The notes beneath the pieces are model-generated. The model was not told where the DNA came from. It saw only the letters and a program-made list of their open reading frames with translations, and searched no databases. DNA of 64,000 bases from positions 18,307-82,306 of the forward strand of contig NZ_AKKE01000125.1 in assembly GCF_000281975.1 (NCBI RefSeq), in the 5' to 3' direction. Shown here piece after piece: positions 51,522-60,942 of the stretch. Origin of the DNA: Novosphingobium sp. AP12. Its GTDB lineage: Bacteria > Pseudomonadota > Alphaproteobacteria > Sphingomonadales > Sphingomonadaceae. Both the position numbers and the translations under genes were made by a program. Within the stretch, counting starts at the first letter, position 1. The number at the start of each line of letters is the position of its first letter.

Positions 51522-51649
51522 GGTCTAGCTGTAATTCCAATTCGAAGATCAGAGATGGCCATAGCGGATCGAGTTCGTAATTTCGCTGATTCGTGAACGC
51601 TGCGAACAAGTCGCGGCGTTCGCGCGGAACGCGACGAGAGAGAGCAGAT

Positions 51650-51677
51650 AAAAAAGGGGCCACACTGTGGCGGCCCC
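51650..51677 (-). terminator. Rho-independent terminator on the minus strand
   Basis: Read on the minus strand, GGGGCC, a 10-nt loop and GGCCCC are followed by TTTTTT. It would end transcription coming from the cupin remnant/LysR direction, before the LysR gene at 50616-51521. Confidence 0.75.
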
Positions 51678-51779
51678 GAGTTTTAGGAGAGGATGCCTGA
51701 ACGGCCTCATCTATGTGAGCCCACCACGGTTCTTGTACAACCGCGAAGAAGCCGGAAGGCTTGTGCATCCTGGCACATC

Positions 51780-52246
51780 AAATATGCAGGCGCACGGATA
51801 GTCCGACTGCTACATTCCACAGGCGCTGGTGGCCTAGGGGGCCGGGACGCCGAGCGGGGGGTATGGGGTCGGCGCCCCGGCATGCAGCCGGCCGGGGAGC
51901 CGGCCGCATTTGCAAAACAATATGGTGCGATGCGTGGAAACGGACGTTTTGCCGGATCTCTCCTTTGCGCCCGTCGAAACACCGCCACGCAGCCGGTTCC
52001 CTGCAGCGACAGTCGACCAGATACGGTATAAACGACCTGCCGCCCGGGATGGACCTCGCCGGGAATGCTTGCCTTCGGCTCGAACGTGACCCAACAAAGG
52101 GACAGCCCTCGGCCTGGAGCCGCAACAGGCAAGCCGCTTCCCACCATCATGCGCGACAGGACTTTGACCGCATTGTCCTGCGCGCTCGCTGCGTCAGGCG
52201 GCATGGCCGCCGACAGACGCAAAGCGGCTGAAAGTATTTTGATCAC
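51780..52246 (-). pseudogene. Frameshifted cupin-domain protein gene
   Basis: The minus strand starts with a signal-like MIKILSAALRLSAAMPPDAA, then VKVLSRMMVGSGLPVAAPGR and the cupin core WVTFEPKASIPGEVHPGRQV, VYTVSGRLSLQG (G-x5-H-x-H-type region with HPG-x-Q). After this the frame is lost; Arg/Pro-rich translation follows, and a fitting end (LWNVAVGLSVRLH) appears in another frame. Its 5' end overlaps the 3' end of the LysR gene at 52194. The terminator at 51650 probably belonged to it. Confidence 0.5.
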
Positions 52247-53228
52247 CGACCGTCTCCTTCGTACGGTCGATCCACGGCGGCGTCAGGGCAGAAACCCGTG
52301 GGAGCATCGCAACGTCGCTACCGTTCGCGCCAACCCCGGCGCTCGGGCGGAAGATGGCGCGATCGCTCTGAACGAGTGTTTCAATCGCGTTCATCAGCGC
52401 GCGGACACGAGAGTTCTGTGCCAGATCTTCATGAACAACGAGCCAATAGGTCCGCTCAAAGATGGCATCGTCCAAGGCGAGCCTCGCCAGACCGACCTGG
52501 TCTGCCATGAAGCAGGGCAGCACGGTGAGAGCATTGCCGCCCATCGCGGCACCTAGTTGGACGCTCATGCTCGTTGTGCGGTATTTGACATTGAGGTCGT
52601 CCGAGGCAGACGCCGGCAAGATATCCAGTTCGGGCGTGAACAGTAGTTCTTTGATCGGACCGCACCAGGTTTCTTCGCGCAGTTCGTCGAGGGTTGTGGG
52701 CACCGGACGATCGGCAAAGTAGCGATCCGAGGCGTAAACGCCGAACTCCACATCGATCAGTCGCTTGAAACGAACAACACCCTTGTTCGGCCGATCGAGG
52801 GTGATCACGATGTCGACCTCGCGCGATGCGAGAGAAAAGGTTCGCGGCACCGCCACCAGTTCGATTTCGAGGCCTGGATGGGCGGCGGTCAACGCGGCAA
52901 GGCGTGGCGCCAGATAATGGGCCCCAATTTCCTCGGTCGTGCCGACGCGGACAGATCCGACAATCCGCTCCTGCTCGCTGGCCAAGGTCAGGACCTCCTG
53001 AAGAATGATCGATTCTAATTTCTCGGCGGTCGCCCGCAGTCGCTCACCCTCCGGTGTCAGAGTGAGCCGGCGCCCCGCGCGATCGAACAACTGAGCCCCC
53101 GCCTCGCGCTCTAGGCGCGCAATCCTGCGGCTAATCGTGGAATGGTCGAGGCGCAGGAGCGGCATCGCCCCCGTCATGGTGCCTTCTCGCACCACCGCCA
53201 AGAAGATCCGGATATCGCTCCATTCCAT
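52194..53228 (-). CDS. LysR-family transcriptional regulator with extended C-terminus
   Basis: 344 residues. HTH: IRIFLAVVREGTMTGAMPLL, LDHSTISRRIARLEREAGAQ, LFDRAGRRLTLTPEGERL. Effector domain from GSVRVGTTEEIGAHYLAPRL to SRVRALMNAIETLVQSDRAI. GGAG precedes the ATG. About 35 residues beyond the usual LysR end (ANGSDVAMLPRVSALTPPWI, then RTKETVGDQNTFSRF) look non-native and run into the cupin remnant, suggesting that the original stop was lost. Confidence 0.86.
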   Translation of the reverse strand: MEWSDIRIFLAVVREGTMTGAMPLLRLDHSTISRRIARLEREAGAQLFDRAGRRLTLTPEGERLRATAEKLESIILQEVLTLASEQERIVGSVRVGTTEEIGAHYLAPRLAALTAAHPGLEIELVAVPRTFSLASREVDIVITLDRPNKGVVRFKRLIDVEFGVYASDRYFADRPVPTTLDELREETWCGPIKELLFTPELDILPASASDDLNVKYRTTSMSVQLGAAMGGNALTVLPCFMADQVGLARLALDDAIFERTYWLVVHEDLAQNSRVRALMNAIETLVQSDRAIFRPSAGVGANGSDVAMLPRVSALTPPWIDRTKETVGDQNTFSRFASVGGHAA

Positions 53229-53428
53229 ATGCCGCTCCGATCATGGATCTGGAGCAGTTGTGGCGGTTGCAGTGGACAGTCTTTCGATGAGCAGGCCGAG
53301 GCCTGCGCGTACCGCACCAAGGCAACCGCCCAACAACCGGCACCAGCCTTTTGCGTGGACGACCTGGAAATATCCGAAAGGGCCTGTGACGGCTCGTTAA
53401 ACGAAGTAAAACGAACGCGCCACGACTT

Positions 53429-54085
53429 TTATCTTGCCGCGGCAAGCCTGACCACTGCCTGCGAAATGCGGCTCTCGCCGGCGAGAACCGCCTGGAATGC
53501 CGGTCGCCCACCTAGCGCATCATACCAGCGTTGAACGTTCGAATGGTGACCGAATCGGACACTCCGGTGTCCATCGCCAGAAGCATCGACCGACAGACCT
53601 CGGTAAAGGTGCGCCCAGACGTGGATATCGGCGACCGAATAGCCGCCGCTCATCAGATAGGGCCGCATGCCGAGCTGGACATCCATCCAGCCAACGCAAC
53701 GGGCGAGCGATGTGTGCATGGCATCGCTCCGGTTATGAGTATGGTCGGCGGCCTCCTGTATGGCGCTGGCAAGCCTTCCAGCTCCGAACTCCAGCCACTG
53801 CGCGAGACGAAACGCATCGATCGTGTCACTGGGCGGCGTGTAAAACTCGGAGGGAGCCAGCGCGATCATGGCCTGCAGGATCGCGCCGGGCTCGCGCAGC
53901 GTCGCTCCCTCGACGACCTCAAGTAGGGGCAGGACGCCAAAGGGATCAATATCCTCAAGAACCCGACCGTCCTCGGCGTTCCCCGTATCCGGGTCGACCT
54001 GGATGACAGTGATATGCGTGCCCGCCTCATAGGCGAGAATCTGCGGCCCGAGGGAATGAGTCCAGGGGGACCAGTAAAGCTTCAT
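53429..54085 (-). CDS. Glutathione S-transferase-family protein
   Basis: 218 residues from the ATG at 54085 (54100 is possible). N-terminal thioredoxin-like part MKLYWSPWTHSLGPQILAYE, with VLPLLEVVEGATLREPGAIL as the cis-Pro and Glu/Ser-equivalent region (E-P-G-A replaces the usual E-S-x-A-I). The helical C-terminal domain includes GWMDVQLGMRPYLMSGGYSV and ADIHVWAHLYR, the GST hydrophobic-staple region (S-V-A-D). Likely conjugation or isomerisation with glutathione; substrate unknown. Divergent from the aldo/keto reductase gene at 54374. Confidence 0.85.
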   Translation of the reverse strand: MKLYWSPWTHSLGPQILAYEAGTHITVIQVDPDTGNAEDGRVLEDIDPFGVLPLLEVVEGATLREPGAILQAMIALAPSEFYTPPSDTIDAFRLAQWLEFGAGRLASAIQEAADHTHNRSDAMHTSLARCVGWMDVQLGMRPYLMSGGYSVADIHVWAHLYRGLSVDASGDGHRSVRFGHHSNVQRWYDALGGRPAFQAVLAGESRISQAVVRLAAAR

Positions 54086-54373
54086 TCGCGCCCCATCCAT
54101 CTGTCTGCCTCAACACAAGGAAGGTCCATTGTCACCCGATGACGAAGCGACGGGCCGGCTGAGCTGCCGCGATTGATCCTGCCTCTCGGAATTCCTGACA
54201 ATCGAAGATTTTGCACAAGCAGCGTTCGCAATTGCGCGTTGCTCGCATCCGACCCGGCGCGAACTATGCGGCACGCTGATCGAAGCCTCTGCTTCAACGA
54301 ATGTGAGGACAGCATACCCGGTGCGAAGCGCAGCGAGCCGAGCGGGGTCTAGTGACATTGGAAAGGATAACAG

Positions 54374-55429
54374 ATGGACTATCGCCTGCTCGGCCGTTCA
54401 GGCCTCAAGATCTCGGCGCTCACCCTCGGAACGATGACCTTTGGCGGACAGGGCATGTTCGCCAAGGTCGGCTCGACCGGCCTTGATGACGCCCGCCGGC
54501 AGGTCGACATGTGCCTCGATGCCGGCGTGAACTTCCTCGACACCGCTGACATCTACTCTTCCGGCCAGTCCGAGGAGATCCTGGGGCAAGTGATCGCCGG
54601 GCGCCGTGACCGCTTGCTGCTCGGCACGAAGGTGCGCTTCCCAATGGGTGACAGCGTCAATGACCGCGGCCTCTCGCGTTATCACGTGATCCGCGCGTGC
54701 GAGGCGAGCCTCAAGCGGCTCGGCACCGATTGCATCGACGTCTACTGGCTGCACCAGTGGGATGGATTGACGCCGTTAGACGAGACACTGCGCGCGCTCG
54801 ACGACCTCACCCGCGCCGGAAAGATAGGCTACGTCGGCGTCTCGAACTTCTCCGGATGGCACGTTATGAAGGCGCTCGCGATCGCCGAACGCGAGGGCCT
54901 CGTCCGTCCGGTCGGCCAACAGATCCACTACTCGCTGCAGGCTCGCGATTCCGAATATGAGCTCCTGCCGATCGGCATTGACCAAGGGCTGGGCGCGGTG
55001 ATCTGGTCACCGCTCGCGAGCGGTCTGCTCTCCGGCAAGTATCGGCGCGGCATACCCGAGCCGGGGGGGACCCGCCGCGCCGCCGACTGGAACGAGCCGC
55101 CAGTCCGCAACTGGGAGAAGCTCTACAATATCGTCGAGGTGCTAGTGGAGATTGCGGCCCTTCGCAACGTAACCTCAGCTCAGGTCGCCCTCGCGTGGCT
55201 TCTCGGTCGCCCTGGTATCTCCAGCGTCATCGTGGGCGCCCGCACCGAGGCTCAGCTGACCGATAACCTGAAGGCGATCGAACTTCGGCTCACTGACGAG
55301 GAATTTGGCCAGCTGGAGGCGGTGAGCCAACCCCCCCTCCTTTATCCCTATTGGCATCAGCTGGCGAACGCGAAAGACCGTCTGTCGAATGCCGATCTGC
55401 TGCTGATGGGGCCGCACACGGGCGGGTGA
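54374..55429 (+). CDS. Aldo/keto reductase (YajO/Tas-like)
   Basis: 351 residues, AAGGA before the ATG. MDYRLLGRSGLKISALTLGT is the typical start; the tetrad residues are Asp and Tyr in NFLDTADIYSSGQSEEILGQ, Lys in LLLGTKVRFP and His in DVYWLHQWDG. NADPH motifs: VSNFSGWHVMKAL, LLGRPGISSVIVGARTEAQL. It reduces aldehydes or ketones. It is not a close copy of the AKR at 48324, which belongs to another subgroup. No terminator is apparent behind it. Confidence 0.93.
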   Translation: MDYRLLGRSGLKISALTLGTMTFGGQGMFAKVGSTGLDDARRQVDMCLDAGVNFLDTADIYSSGQSEEILGQVIAGRRDRLLLGTKVRFPMGDSVNDRGLSRYHVIRACEASLKRLGTDCIDVYWLHQWDGLTPLDETLRALDDLTRAGKIGYVGVSNFSGWHVMKALAIAEREGLVRPVGQQIHYSLQARDSEYELLPIGIDQGLGAVIWSPLASGLLSGKYRRGIPEPGGTRRAADWNEPPVRNWEKLYNIVEVLVEIAALRNVTSAQVALAWLLGRPGISSVIVGARTEAQLTDNLKAIELRLTDEEFGQLEAVSQPPLLYPYWHQLANAKDRLSNADLLLMGPHTGG

Positions 55430-55835
55430 CGTTTACCCAACCGCCAGCCCTGCTGAGACGGCGACCGACGACCCGAGCTTTCCACCCTCGAAACCGCAAC
55501 TGTGTCCAAAGGGTAACGGCTCTGAGGCCCTCTGTGATCACGTGACCTACGGTCATCTCGAAGTTGACCTCCAGCGACCATGTATGCGGGTTATCAATGT
55601 CAAAATCTTCAGCGGATACACTCATGAATGCGGTCTGGGCTTTTCATGTTACGAGGATGTTTTCCGGGATGGGTATCTCTGTTTCATCCGTAACATCGCG
55701 CCCCCTGCATCGGCCAGCAATGACATTGGGAAACGGTTCTCCGTCGAAGGCTAGCCCGGTACCATATGAGTGCGCGGCGGCAACTGTGTCGTTACAAGTG
55801 CGATTAGCACAAGCCCGCTTCGATCCTCCGGGTGC
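55430..55835. other. Intergenic stretch with possible coding remnant
   Basis: No intact gene. On the minus strand, short pieces such as DVTDETEIPIPENIL and SVSAEDFDIDNPHTWSL in different frames look protein-like, hinting at a decayed gene that I cannot identify. Confidence 0.35.
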
Positions 55836-56105
55836 CTAGGTGAGTAGAAGGCGTGCCGGTTCGTATGCGCATTCACATCCATGCGGCGTTTCAGCGGGCA
55901 GGAAGACCGTACACCCTTTCCCCAGATACTCCTGTTGCCCTGCGATGATACGCAGCTGCGTTTGCCCCGAAACAATGTTTACAAGTAGGTTGCTATAGGG
56001 GTGGAGCACCGTCGGCGACCCATCGCCCTGCTTGGCTACAACCCCAAACTGCGAAAGGCGACCAAGATACTGGTGGTATGCAACGTGACGCAGCAACTCT
56101 CTCAA
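55836..56105 (-). CDS. Cupin-fold fragment downstream of lysE, start uncertain
   Basis: Visible residues include LRELLRHVAYHQYLGRLSQF, LHPYSNLLVNIVSGQTQLRI and GKGCTVFLPAETPHG, the cupin end motif G-x4-P-x2-x-P-H. The only initiator in a sensible place is a TTG at 56105; the frame stays open up to a stop at about 56167, inside the lysE end, and its upstream residues (ISLTHDANGGCFAVS) also look genuine. It may be a truncated protein whose original start was removed, or one started at a rare codon. Probably not functional. Confidence 0.45.
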   Translation of the reverse strand: MRELLRHVAYHQYLGRLSQFGVVAKQGDGSPTVLHPYSNLLVNIVSGQTQLRIIAGQQEYLGKGCTVFLPAETPHGCECAYEPARLLLT

Positions 56106-56160
56106 GGAAACAGCAAAACAGCCGCCATTGGCATCATGAGTCAGGCTGATGTCCGCCCAG

Positions 56161-56781
56161 TCAGCGACCGAGGGTTAGCTGTATGCCGAAGCCTACGAAC
56201 ACACCGCCGGTAGCCCGATCGACCCACCTTACGATTTGCGGTCTCCGCAGATATGGTCCTACCGTTCCCGCCAATCCGGCCAGGATGATGAACCAACACA
56301 ATGCGATCGCGACATGTGCGCCCGCAAGCTGAAGCGACAGCCAAGCCGACACGGCACCGTGTGGTACGAACTGCGGCAGCAGTGTGAGGTAGAAAATGCC
56401 AACCTTGGGGTTGAGGATGTTAGTCGAAAACCCGCGGCGGAAGGCCCGCGCCCCGCTTGCATCCTCTGCGCCTGCCGGGATCGCCTCAACCGAGCCACGC
56501 GGATGCATAAGGAAGTTTACTCCCAACCAAGCGAGATAGGCTGCGCCAAAAAGCTTCAGGGCCATGAAGGCCGCCGGCGATGCGGCCAGCAGTGCCCCTA
56601 GCCCCAAGGCGGTCGCCGAGCCCCAGCAAAGGCATCCGCAGCCGATCCCTAGCGCCGCAAGTGCGCCATTCCGAAAACCCTCTGCCCCCGAAGTCCGCAA
56701 CACCATGACTGTGTCCAGGCCGGGTGTCATTGTGAGCAAGGTCGCCGTGGCGAGGTAGAGAAACCAAGCCTGAATTGTCAT
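56161..56781 (-). CDS. LysE/RhtB-family amino-acid exporter
   Basis: 206 residues from the ATG at 56781, the usual family start: MTIQAWFLYLATATLLTMTP, GLDTVMVLRTSGAEGFRNGA, then the family motif region FMALKLFGAAYLAWLGVNFL. After a polar loop come FSTNILNPKVGIFYLTLLPQ (N-P-K motif), WFIILAGLAGTV and the last helix. Six TM helices; exports amino acids or their analogues. Upstream in-frame residues are not expected in the family. Confidence 0.9.
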   Translation of the reverse strand: MTIQAWFLYLATATLLTMTPGLDTVMVLRTSGAEGFRNGALAALGIGCGCLCWGSATALGLGALLAASPAAFMALKLFGAAYLAWLGVNFLMHPRGSVEAIPAGAEDASGARAFRRGFSTNILNPKVGIFYLTLLPQFVPHGAVSAWLSLQLAGAHVAIALCWFIILAGLAGTVGPYLRRPQIVRWVDRATGGVFVGFGIQLTLGR

Positions 56782-56926
56782 GTTCAGAGTCCAAAGGGGA
56801 AAGGCACGCATACCTGTCACAAGTGAAAGATCCTGGGGCCCTGATCAGCCAATGTTTCGGGGAAAGATCAAAGACCGTGGGTATCCGGCGGCCAGTCACC
56901 CGCCGCCGGATCGTCACCCATTCCAG

Positions 56927-57325
56927 TCACATGCCGCGCGGACCAAATGTCGGTCGCGGCTTTACTGGGGTACGCGCAAACGGCGCGATCGTCACTTCAC
57001 AGATAGCAGCCGCACGTCGACAGCTCTTCTGAGCCTCTTCGACTGCCAGTTCAACACAGGCGCGGTACTGAGAAGGCTTTTGCACGCCGCTCGCCGCGCA
57101 CAACCCACTCGCCTGAGCGCCAATACGATAATGGAGGGCAACCCGTCCATTTGCCGAGCTCGGGTCCAGGTCACCGATCGCCACCGCCTCGGTCCTCACT
57201 TCATCCTGAACCTGGCTGCGTGCCGTCGCGGGCATCGCCCCAGCAACACAAATCCCTACAGCACCAGCAGCAAGTGCTGCGGCATTGCTCGCGAACCGAC
57301 CGATCCACGCGGACATCGACATCAT
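56927..57325 (-). CDS. UrcA-family secreted protein
   Basis: 132 residues from the ATG at 57325, which has AGGAG 7 nt upstream. Signal peptide (LAAGAVGICVAGAMPATA). The UrcA pattern follows: VAIGDLDPSSANGRVALHYR, IGAQASGLCAASG, YRACVELAVEEA, with three to four cysteines. UrcA proteins are small exported proteins of unknown function that are frequent in Sphingomonadales and Caulobacterales. Same strand as the kinase operon downstream, but 149 bp from the kinase stop, so probably separate. Confidence 0.85.
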   Translation of the reverse strand: MMSMSAWIGRFASNAAALAAGAVGICVAGAMPATARSQVQDEVRTEAVAIGDLDPSSANGRVALHYRIGAQASGLCAASGVQKPSQYRACVELAVEEAQKSCRRAAAICEVTIAPFARTPVKPRPTFGPRGM

Positions 57326-57474
57326 CAATCTGCTCCTTCAAATCGACCGAGACAATGCAGGAGCTGCTCATCGGCTTGGCTTCAGAAAGCGGCTTTTATG
57401 GTTACAGTCGAAATGAGCGAGACCCGGCCCCATGCCGGGGGGCCGTCTAACAGCGGTCTCCGCAACGCCGTGGC

Positions 57475-59928
57475 TCAGGCAGTAACCTCACGGGTCAGGG
57501 CGGAGCGCAACGCGGTCGCAAGTTCGGCAGGATTGAGCGGCCGGCTGACGATCTTTGTGATTCCCGTCAATGCCAGGGCCTCGGAGCGATGCGCCCTGGA
57601 CGACCCCACGGCTAGTAGCCTCGGGAGGTGCGGGCGCAACTGCCGGATTTCGCGAAGCGCCCCGATCACCTCATCCCCGAGCACCCTGTCGTCGACAAGG
57701 ACAGCGTCGAACCGGTCGGGCGATTGTTTAATTATGGAACGGATCTCCTTGCCGCCCGCATACCCGACCGGCTCATATCCGAGGGCAGCCAACAGGTCCT
57801 CCCCTAACAGCCGCTCTTGATCATTGGGAGCGACATACAGGACCGCCTCTCCTGCGCCCAGCAAGTCTCGGCCGGACTGGGCCGCGACCTCCGCCGCTGC
57901 GTCGTCTTCCTTGTAGCACGGCAACCAGACATTCGCTTTCGTACCAGTACCACACTCGCTGAGCAGCTCCAGCGCTCCTCCTGCTTCAACCAGGACATCG
58001 CGCGCGGTCGACAGCCCCAATCCCGTCCCGGTCGCCTTCGTGGTGAAAAATGGCTCGAACACGCGTTGGAGAGTTTCCGCGTCTATACCCGGTCCCCGGT
58101 CCGCGACCTCGACGGTGACGTAGTCTCCCTCGCACAGACTAACATCGCTTAGGTCGCACGGGGTAGTGAGCGTGCGCCGTCCTGTTCTGATCTCAATGCG
58201 CCCGCGACCGATCGCCTGGGCTGCATTTTGGCACAAGTTTAGGATGACCTGTTGAAGCTGGGACGGGTCAACCATGACGCTGCCCCCCCCCGCCTCGGCA
58301 GTGACAACAAGTTGAACCTCCGTCCCGATCGCGGCCTGCGCGAGGCGCGCTGTCTCGGCGACAAGGGCGTCGAGCGCGATCAGCCTGTACTGGTGGTCAC
58401 GCCGACGGACGAACGAGAGAAGTCCCTGAACAAGTTGCTTCCCGCGCTCAGCAGAAATTTCGATCTGTGTGAGATTGTGGCGGGTCTCACAATCCAAAGC
58501 GCGCCCCGCTGCAATCTCGACGTTGCCACTGATCGCACCGAGAAGATTGTTGAAGTTATGAGCGATGCCGCTGGCGAAGGCGCCGACCGTTTCGACACGG
58601 CGCGCTTGCGACAATTCCGCCGCGAGTCGTAGTCGCTCGCGAGAAAGCTCTTCATGCTCAAACGCGAGCGACGCACCGTCCAGCGCGGCCCTCAGGATCG
58701 CTTGCTCCTCCACCGGCCAAGGTTTGCATTCGAACGGAAAGCCAAAGGCAAGGATGTTCCGAGATGGCGCGCCGCGCATCGGCAGGATGCAGAGGCAACT
58801 GACCAGTTGAGCCTCCATTAGGATTTTCCTGAGCGGCGATTCCAATGCGAGATCGCGGACGGAAAGACGCAGGATCCCTTCTTCGGAAGGACTGAGGTGC
58901 AGGTCAGTAGCCAAGAAGTAGTACGATGACCGCGCCTGCGAGGCGGGCCAGGTCCAAACAGCGTTCCTGTCAGGCATCAGCAGATAAGCGTGCGTGGCGC
59001 CGACTGGCAAAGCGATCTCGCCAAGGCCTCGCTCAAGGACCATTTTCAGTGTCCCGGGCGGCGCAGCCAGCATATGCATCGACAGCTGCGAAAGGGCGTG
59101 CTCGAGCGCGATTTGACGGCGCAGTACGGCAGAGCCTGCCCGTATTCGTAGGCCCCACCTGACTAGAACGGCGACGAGAGCGAGCGAGACCAGATAAAGG
59201 AGCAGTCGGTAACGGATTGCCGCCTCCTCCGCCTGCCCCTCCCGCTCCAGCAGACGCATGCGAATGGGCGCCGTCGATATGGTCGCGCTCACGCTGACTT
59301 GGCCACGGATGAGCATATCGATTTCCGGGAGCAACCTTGCGAGCAATCCCGCATGGGCCTGGATCCCGATCGCGTCGCGCCCGCAGCGCACATGCCGGCA
59401 GAGAATCTTCAGGTCTAATAGTCTCATCCGGACCGCATCTTCTGAGGATGGGCTTGGTTGCAAGTTCAGCTGTAGCATCGCCGTCGAAAGTCGTTCCACG
59501 GACTGGCGCACCGGCAGATTTTTTTCGCCGCCGCTGATCCGCTCGCTGAACAGGGCGAAATATGCCAGCGAGTTGAGCACAAGCGCGTTTTCTGATTTAA
59601 AACGTTCGGTCGACTCACGTTGCTGGCGAAAATGTCCCTCCAGCGCGCGCAGCGAAGCAGGATCCCTGGCAAGCCTGGAGGCCTGTTTGACGTTGTCGAG
59701 CATCCGTCGCATCATATCGACGTCGGCGTCTAACGGGTCGTAATTATTGAGCAGGCCGCTTCGCGCACTCAAGAGGTCGCGATGAAGGGCGTTTTCGCTT
59801 GCGCTGTAACCTTCAAGCGCCGCGAGGGCGCCGCGGCCAGGTGCGGTATAGGGAGATAAGCTAAGCAGCAGCAGCCACGAAAGCAGGCCCACAAGCCCGC
59901 ATGCCGCAGCGGCATCCAGGAGTTTCAC
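57475..59928 (-). CDS. VirA-like hybrid sensor histidine kinase
   Basis: 817 residues. First TM helix about 7-27, a helical periplasmic sensor (YSASENALHRDLLSARSGLL, DVDMMRRMLDNVKQASRLA) resembling the double all-helical (DAHL) domain of VirA-like kinases, second TM helix about 246-262 (LLLYLVSLALVAVLVRW), a GAF-like domain (about 290-430), the H-box GIAHNFNNLLGAI (His at about 457), N-box NLCQNAAQAIG, G-boxes DRGPGIDAETLQ and TGLGLSTARDVL, and a C-terminal receiver (DAVLVDDRVLGD) in which the conserved Lys-Pro appears as SRP. The start overlaps the peroxidase gene (ATGA). Pairs with the response regulator at 60943-61731. Confidence 0.88.
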   Translation of the reverse strand: MKLLDAAAACGLVGLLSWLLLLSLSPYTAPGRGALAALEGYSASENALHRDLLSARSGLLNNYDPLDADVDMMRRMLDNVKQASRLARDPASLRALEGHFRQQRESTERFKSENALVLNSLAYFALFSERISGGEKNLPVRQSVERLSTAMLQLNLQPSPSSEDAVRMRLLDLKILCRHVRCGRDAIGIQAHAGLLARLLPEIDMLIRGQVSVSATISTAPIRMRLLEREGQAEEAAIRYRLLLYLVSLALVAVLVRWGLRIRAGSAVLRRQIALEHALSQLSMHMLAAPPGTLKMVLERGLGEIALPVGATHAYLLMPDRNAVWTWPASQARSSYYFLATDLHLSPSEEGILRLSVRDLALESPLRKILMEAQLVSCLCILPMRGAPSRNILAFGFPFECKPWPVEEQAILRAALDGASLAFEHEELSRERLRLAAELSQARRVETVGAFASGIAHNFNNLLGAISGNVEIAAGRALDCETRHNLTQIEISAERGKQLVQGLLSFVRRRDHQYRLIALDALVAETARLAQAAIGTEVQLVVTAEAGGGSVMVDPSQLQQVILNLCQNAAQAIGRGRIEIRTGRRTLTTPCDLSDVSLCEGDYVTVEVADRGPGIDAETLQRVFEPFFTTKATGTGLGLSTARDVLVEAGGALELLSECGTGTKANVWLPCYKEDDAAAEVAAQSGRDLLGAGEAVLYVAPNDQERLLGEDLLAALGYEPVGYAGGKEIRSIIKQSPDRFDAVLVDDRVLGDEVIGALREIRQLRPHLPRLLAVGSSRAHRSEALALTGITKIVSRPLNPAELATALRSALTREVTA

Positions 59929-60941
59929 CTCGGGGCCTCGAGTCTGCGGCCTTTGTATTCGCCCGTCAAGGACTGGAGAAAAGCGACGATACGCCGGTTG
60001 TCCTCCCTGCTCAAATCCACATTCAATTGAGCAGCCGCCATTCGCTGGACCGCGTCATCCAGCGTCGGTGCGCTGCCATCATGAAAGTAGGGAGGCGTCA
60101 CCGCGACATTCCGTAGACTTGGCACCCTCAGAATTCTCGGGTTTGGCGCTGCCAGCGGCCGGAAGATGCCATGCCTTTGACGGAGATTGCCACCGATGTT
60201 CCTGCCCTGATGGCAGGAGACGCAACCGAGCCGCTTGAATAGCGCATAACCCTCACGTTCTTCTCTGCTCAGCACGTTTGATTGGCCGGAAAGCCATTGG
60301 TCAAAGCGGCTGGGCGTCACCAACGTTCGCTCAAACGCCGCGATGGCCTGGGCGACGCCCAAGGCATCTAGCGGACGGCCATAGACACGCTCGAAAGCGT
60401 CACTGACGGCTGCATCTCGTCGCAGCCGATTAAGGCGGGTGGAAAGATCGACACCTCGTGTCATCAGGTCGCATTTGAGCGTAGCGATCACCATCCATTC
60501 GAGCGAGGGTCCCCTTCCCTCCCAGCCGAGATGGCGATTCAGTGCTGCGTTGTAGACAGTTGGCGTGTCCAAGACCGTTTGCCGAGTGCCGGCGAACGCA
60601 CCGTTGGAACCGAGATCGTGACAACTCTGGCAGGATGTACGGCTGTCGCCTGATAGCCGCGCATCAACAAAAAACTGTCTTCCGAGCCGCTCTTTGGGAC
60701 CAAGTCGCTTCTCGTGCACCACAATCGCCAGGATCGGCTCTCCGCGCGCCAACGCAGCAGGGGCCTCAATTGAGGGAACGGCAACAACGGGACCGCTTCG
60801 CGCAATCAGCGCGGCAACCAACAGGATGCCGGGCGCCACGATCAGGCTGATCGTAGCCACGGGTCTGAGATATGTTTCCTCATTTGTTGCTGGCGGCCGG
60901 AACGCACGGCGAGCGACCGAGATGACTCGCTTGAGTACCAT
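59925..60941 (-). CDS. Di-haem cytochrome c peroxidase (MauG/CcpA family), membrane-anchored
   Basis: 338 residues. N-terminal anchor helix at about 30-48 (TISLIVAPGILLVAALIA). Two c-type haem motifs, CQSCH at 104-108 and CVSCH at 240-244, with family motifs GRQFFVDARLSGD, DTPTVYNAALNRHLGWEGR, LRVPSLRNVAVTPPYFHDGS and the closing LNVDLSREDNRRIVAFLQSL. Such enzymes reduce H2O2 or oxidise protein substrates in the periplasm. It sits between the response regulator (1-nt gap) and the kinase (4-nt overlap), so it is part of the signalling operon. Confidence 0.94.
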   Translation of the reverse strand: MVLKRVISVARRAFRPPATNEETYLRPVATISLIVAPGILLVAALIARSGPVVAVPSIEAPAALARGEPILAIVVHEKRLGPKERLGRQFFVDARLSGDSRTSCQSCHDLGSNGAFAGTRQTVLDTPTVYNAALNRHLGWEGRGPSLEWMVIATLKCDLMTRGVDLSTRLNRLRRDAAVSDAFERVYGRPLDALGVAQAIAAFERTLVTPSRFDQWLSGQSNVLSREEREGYALFKRLGCVSCHQGRNIGGNLRQRHGIFRPLAAPNPRILRVPSLRNVAVTPPYFHDGSAPTLDDAVQRMAAAQLNVDLSREDNRRIVAFLQSLTGEYKGRRLEAPR

Positions 60942-60942
60942 G

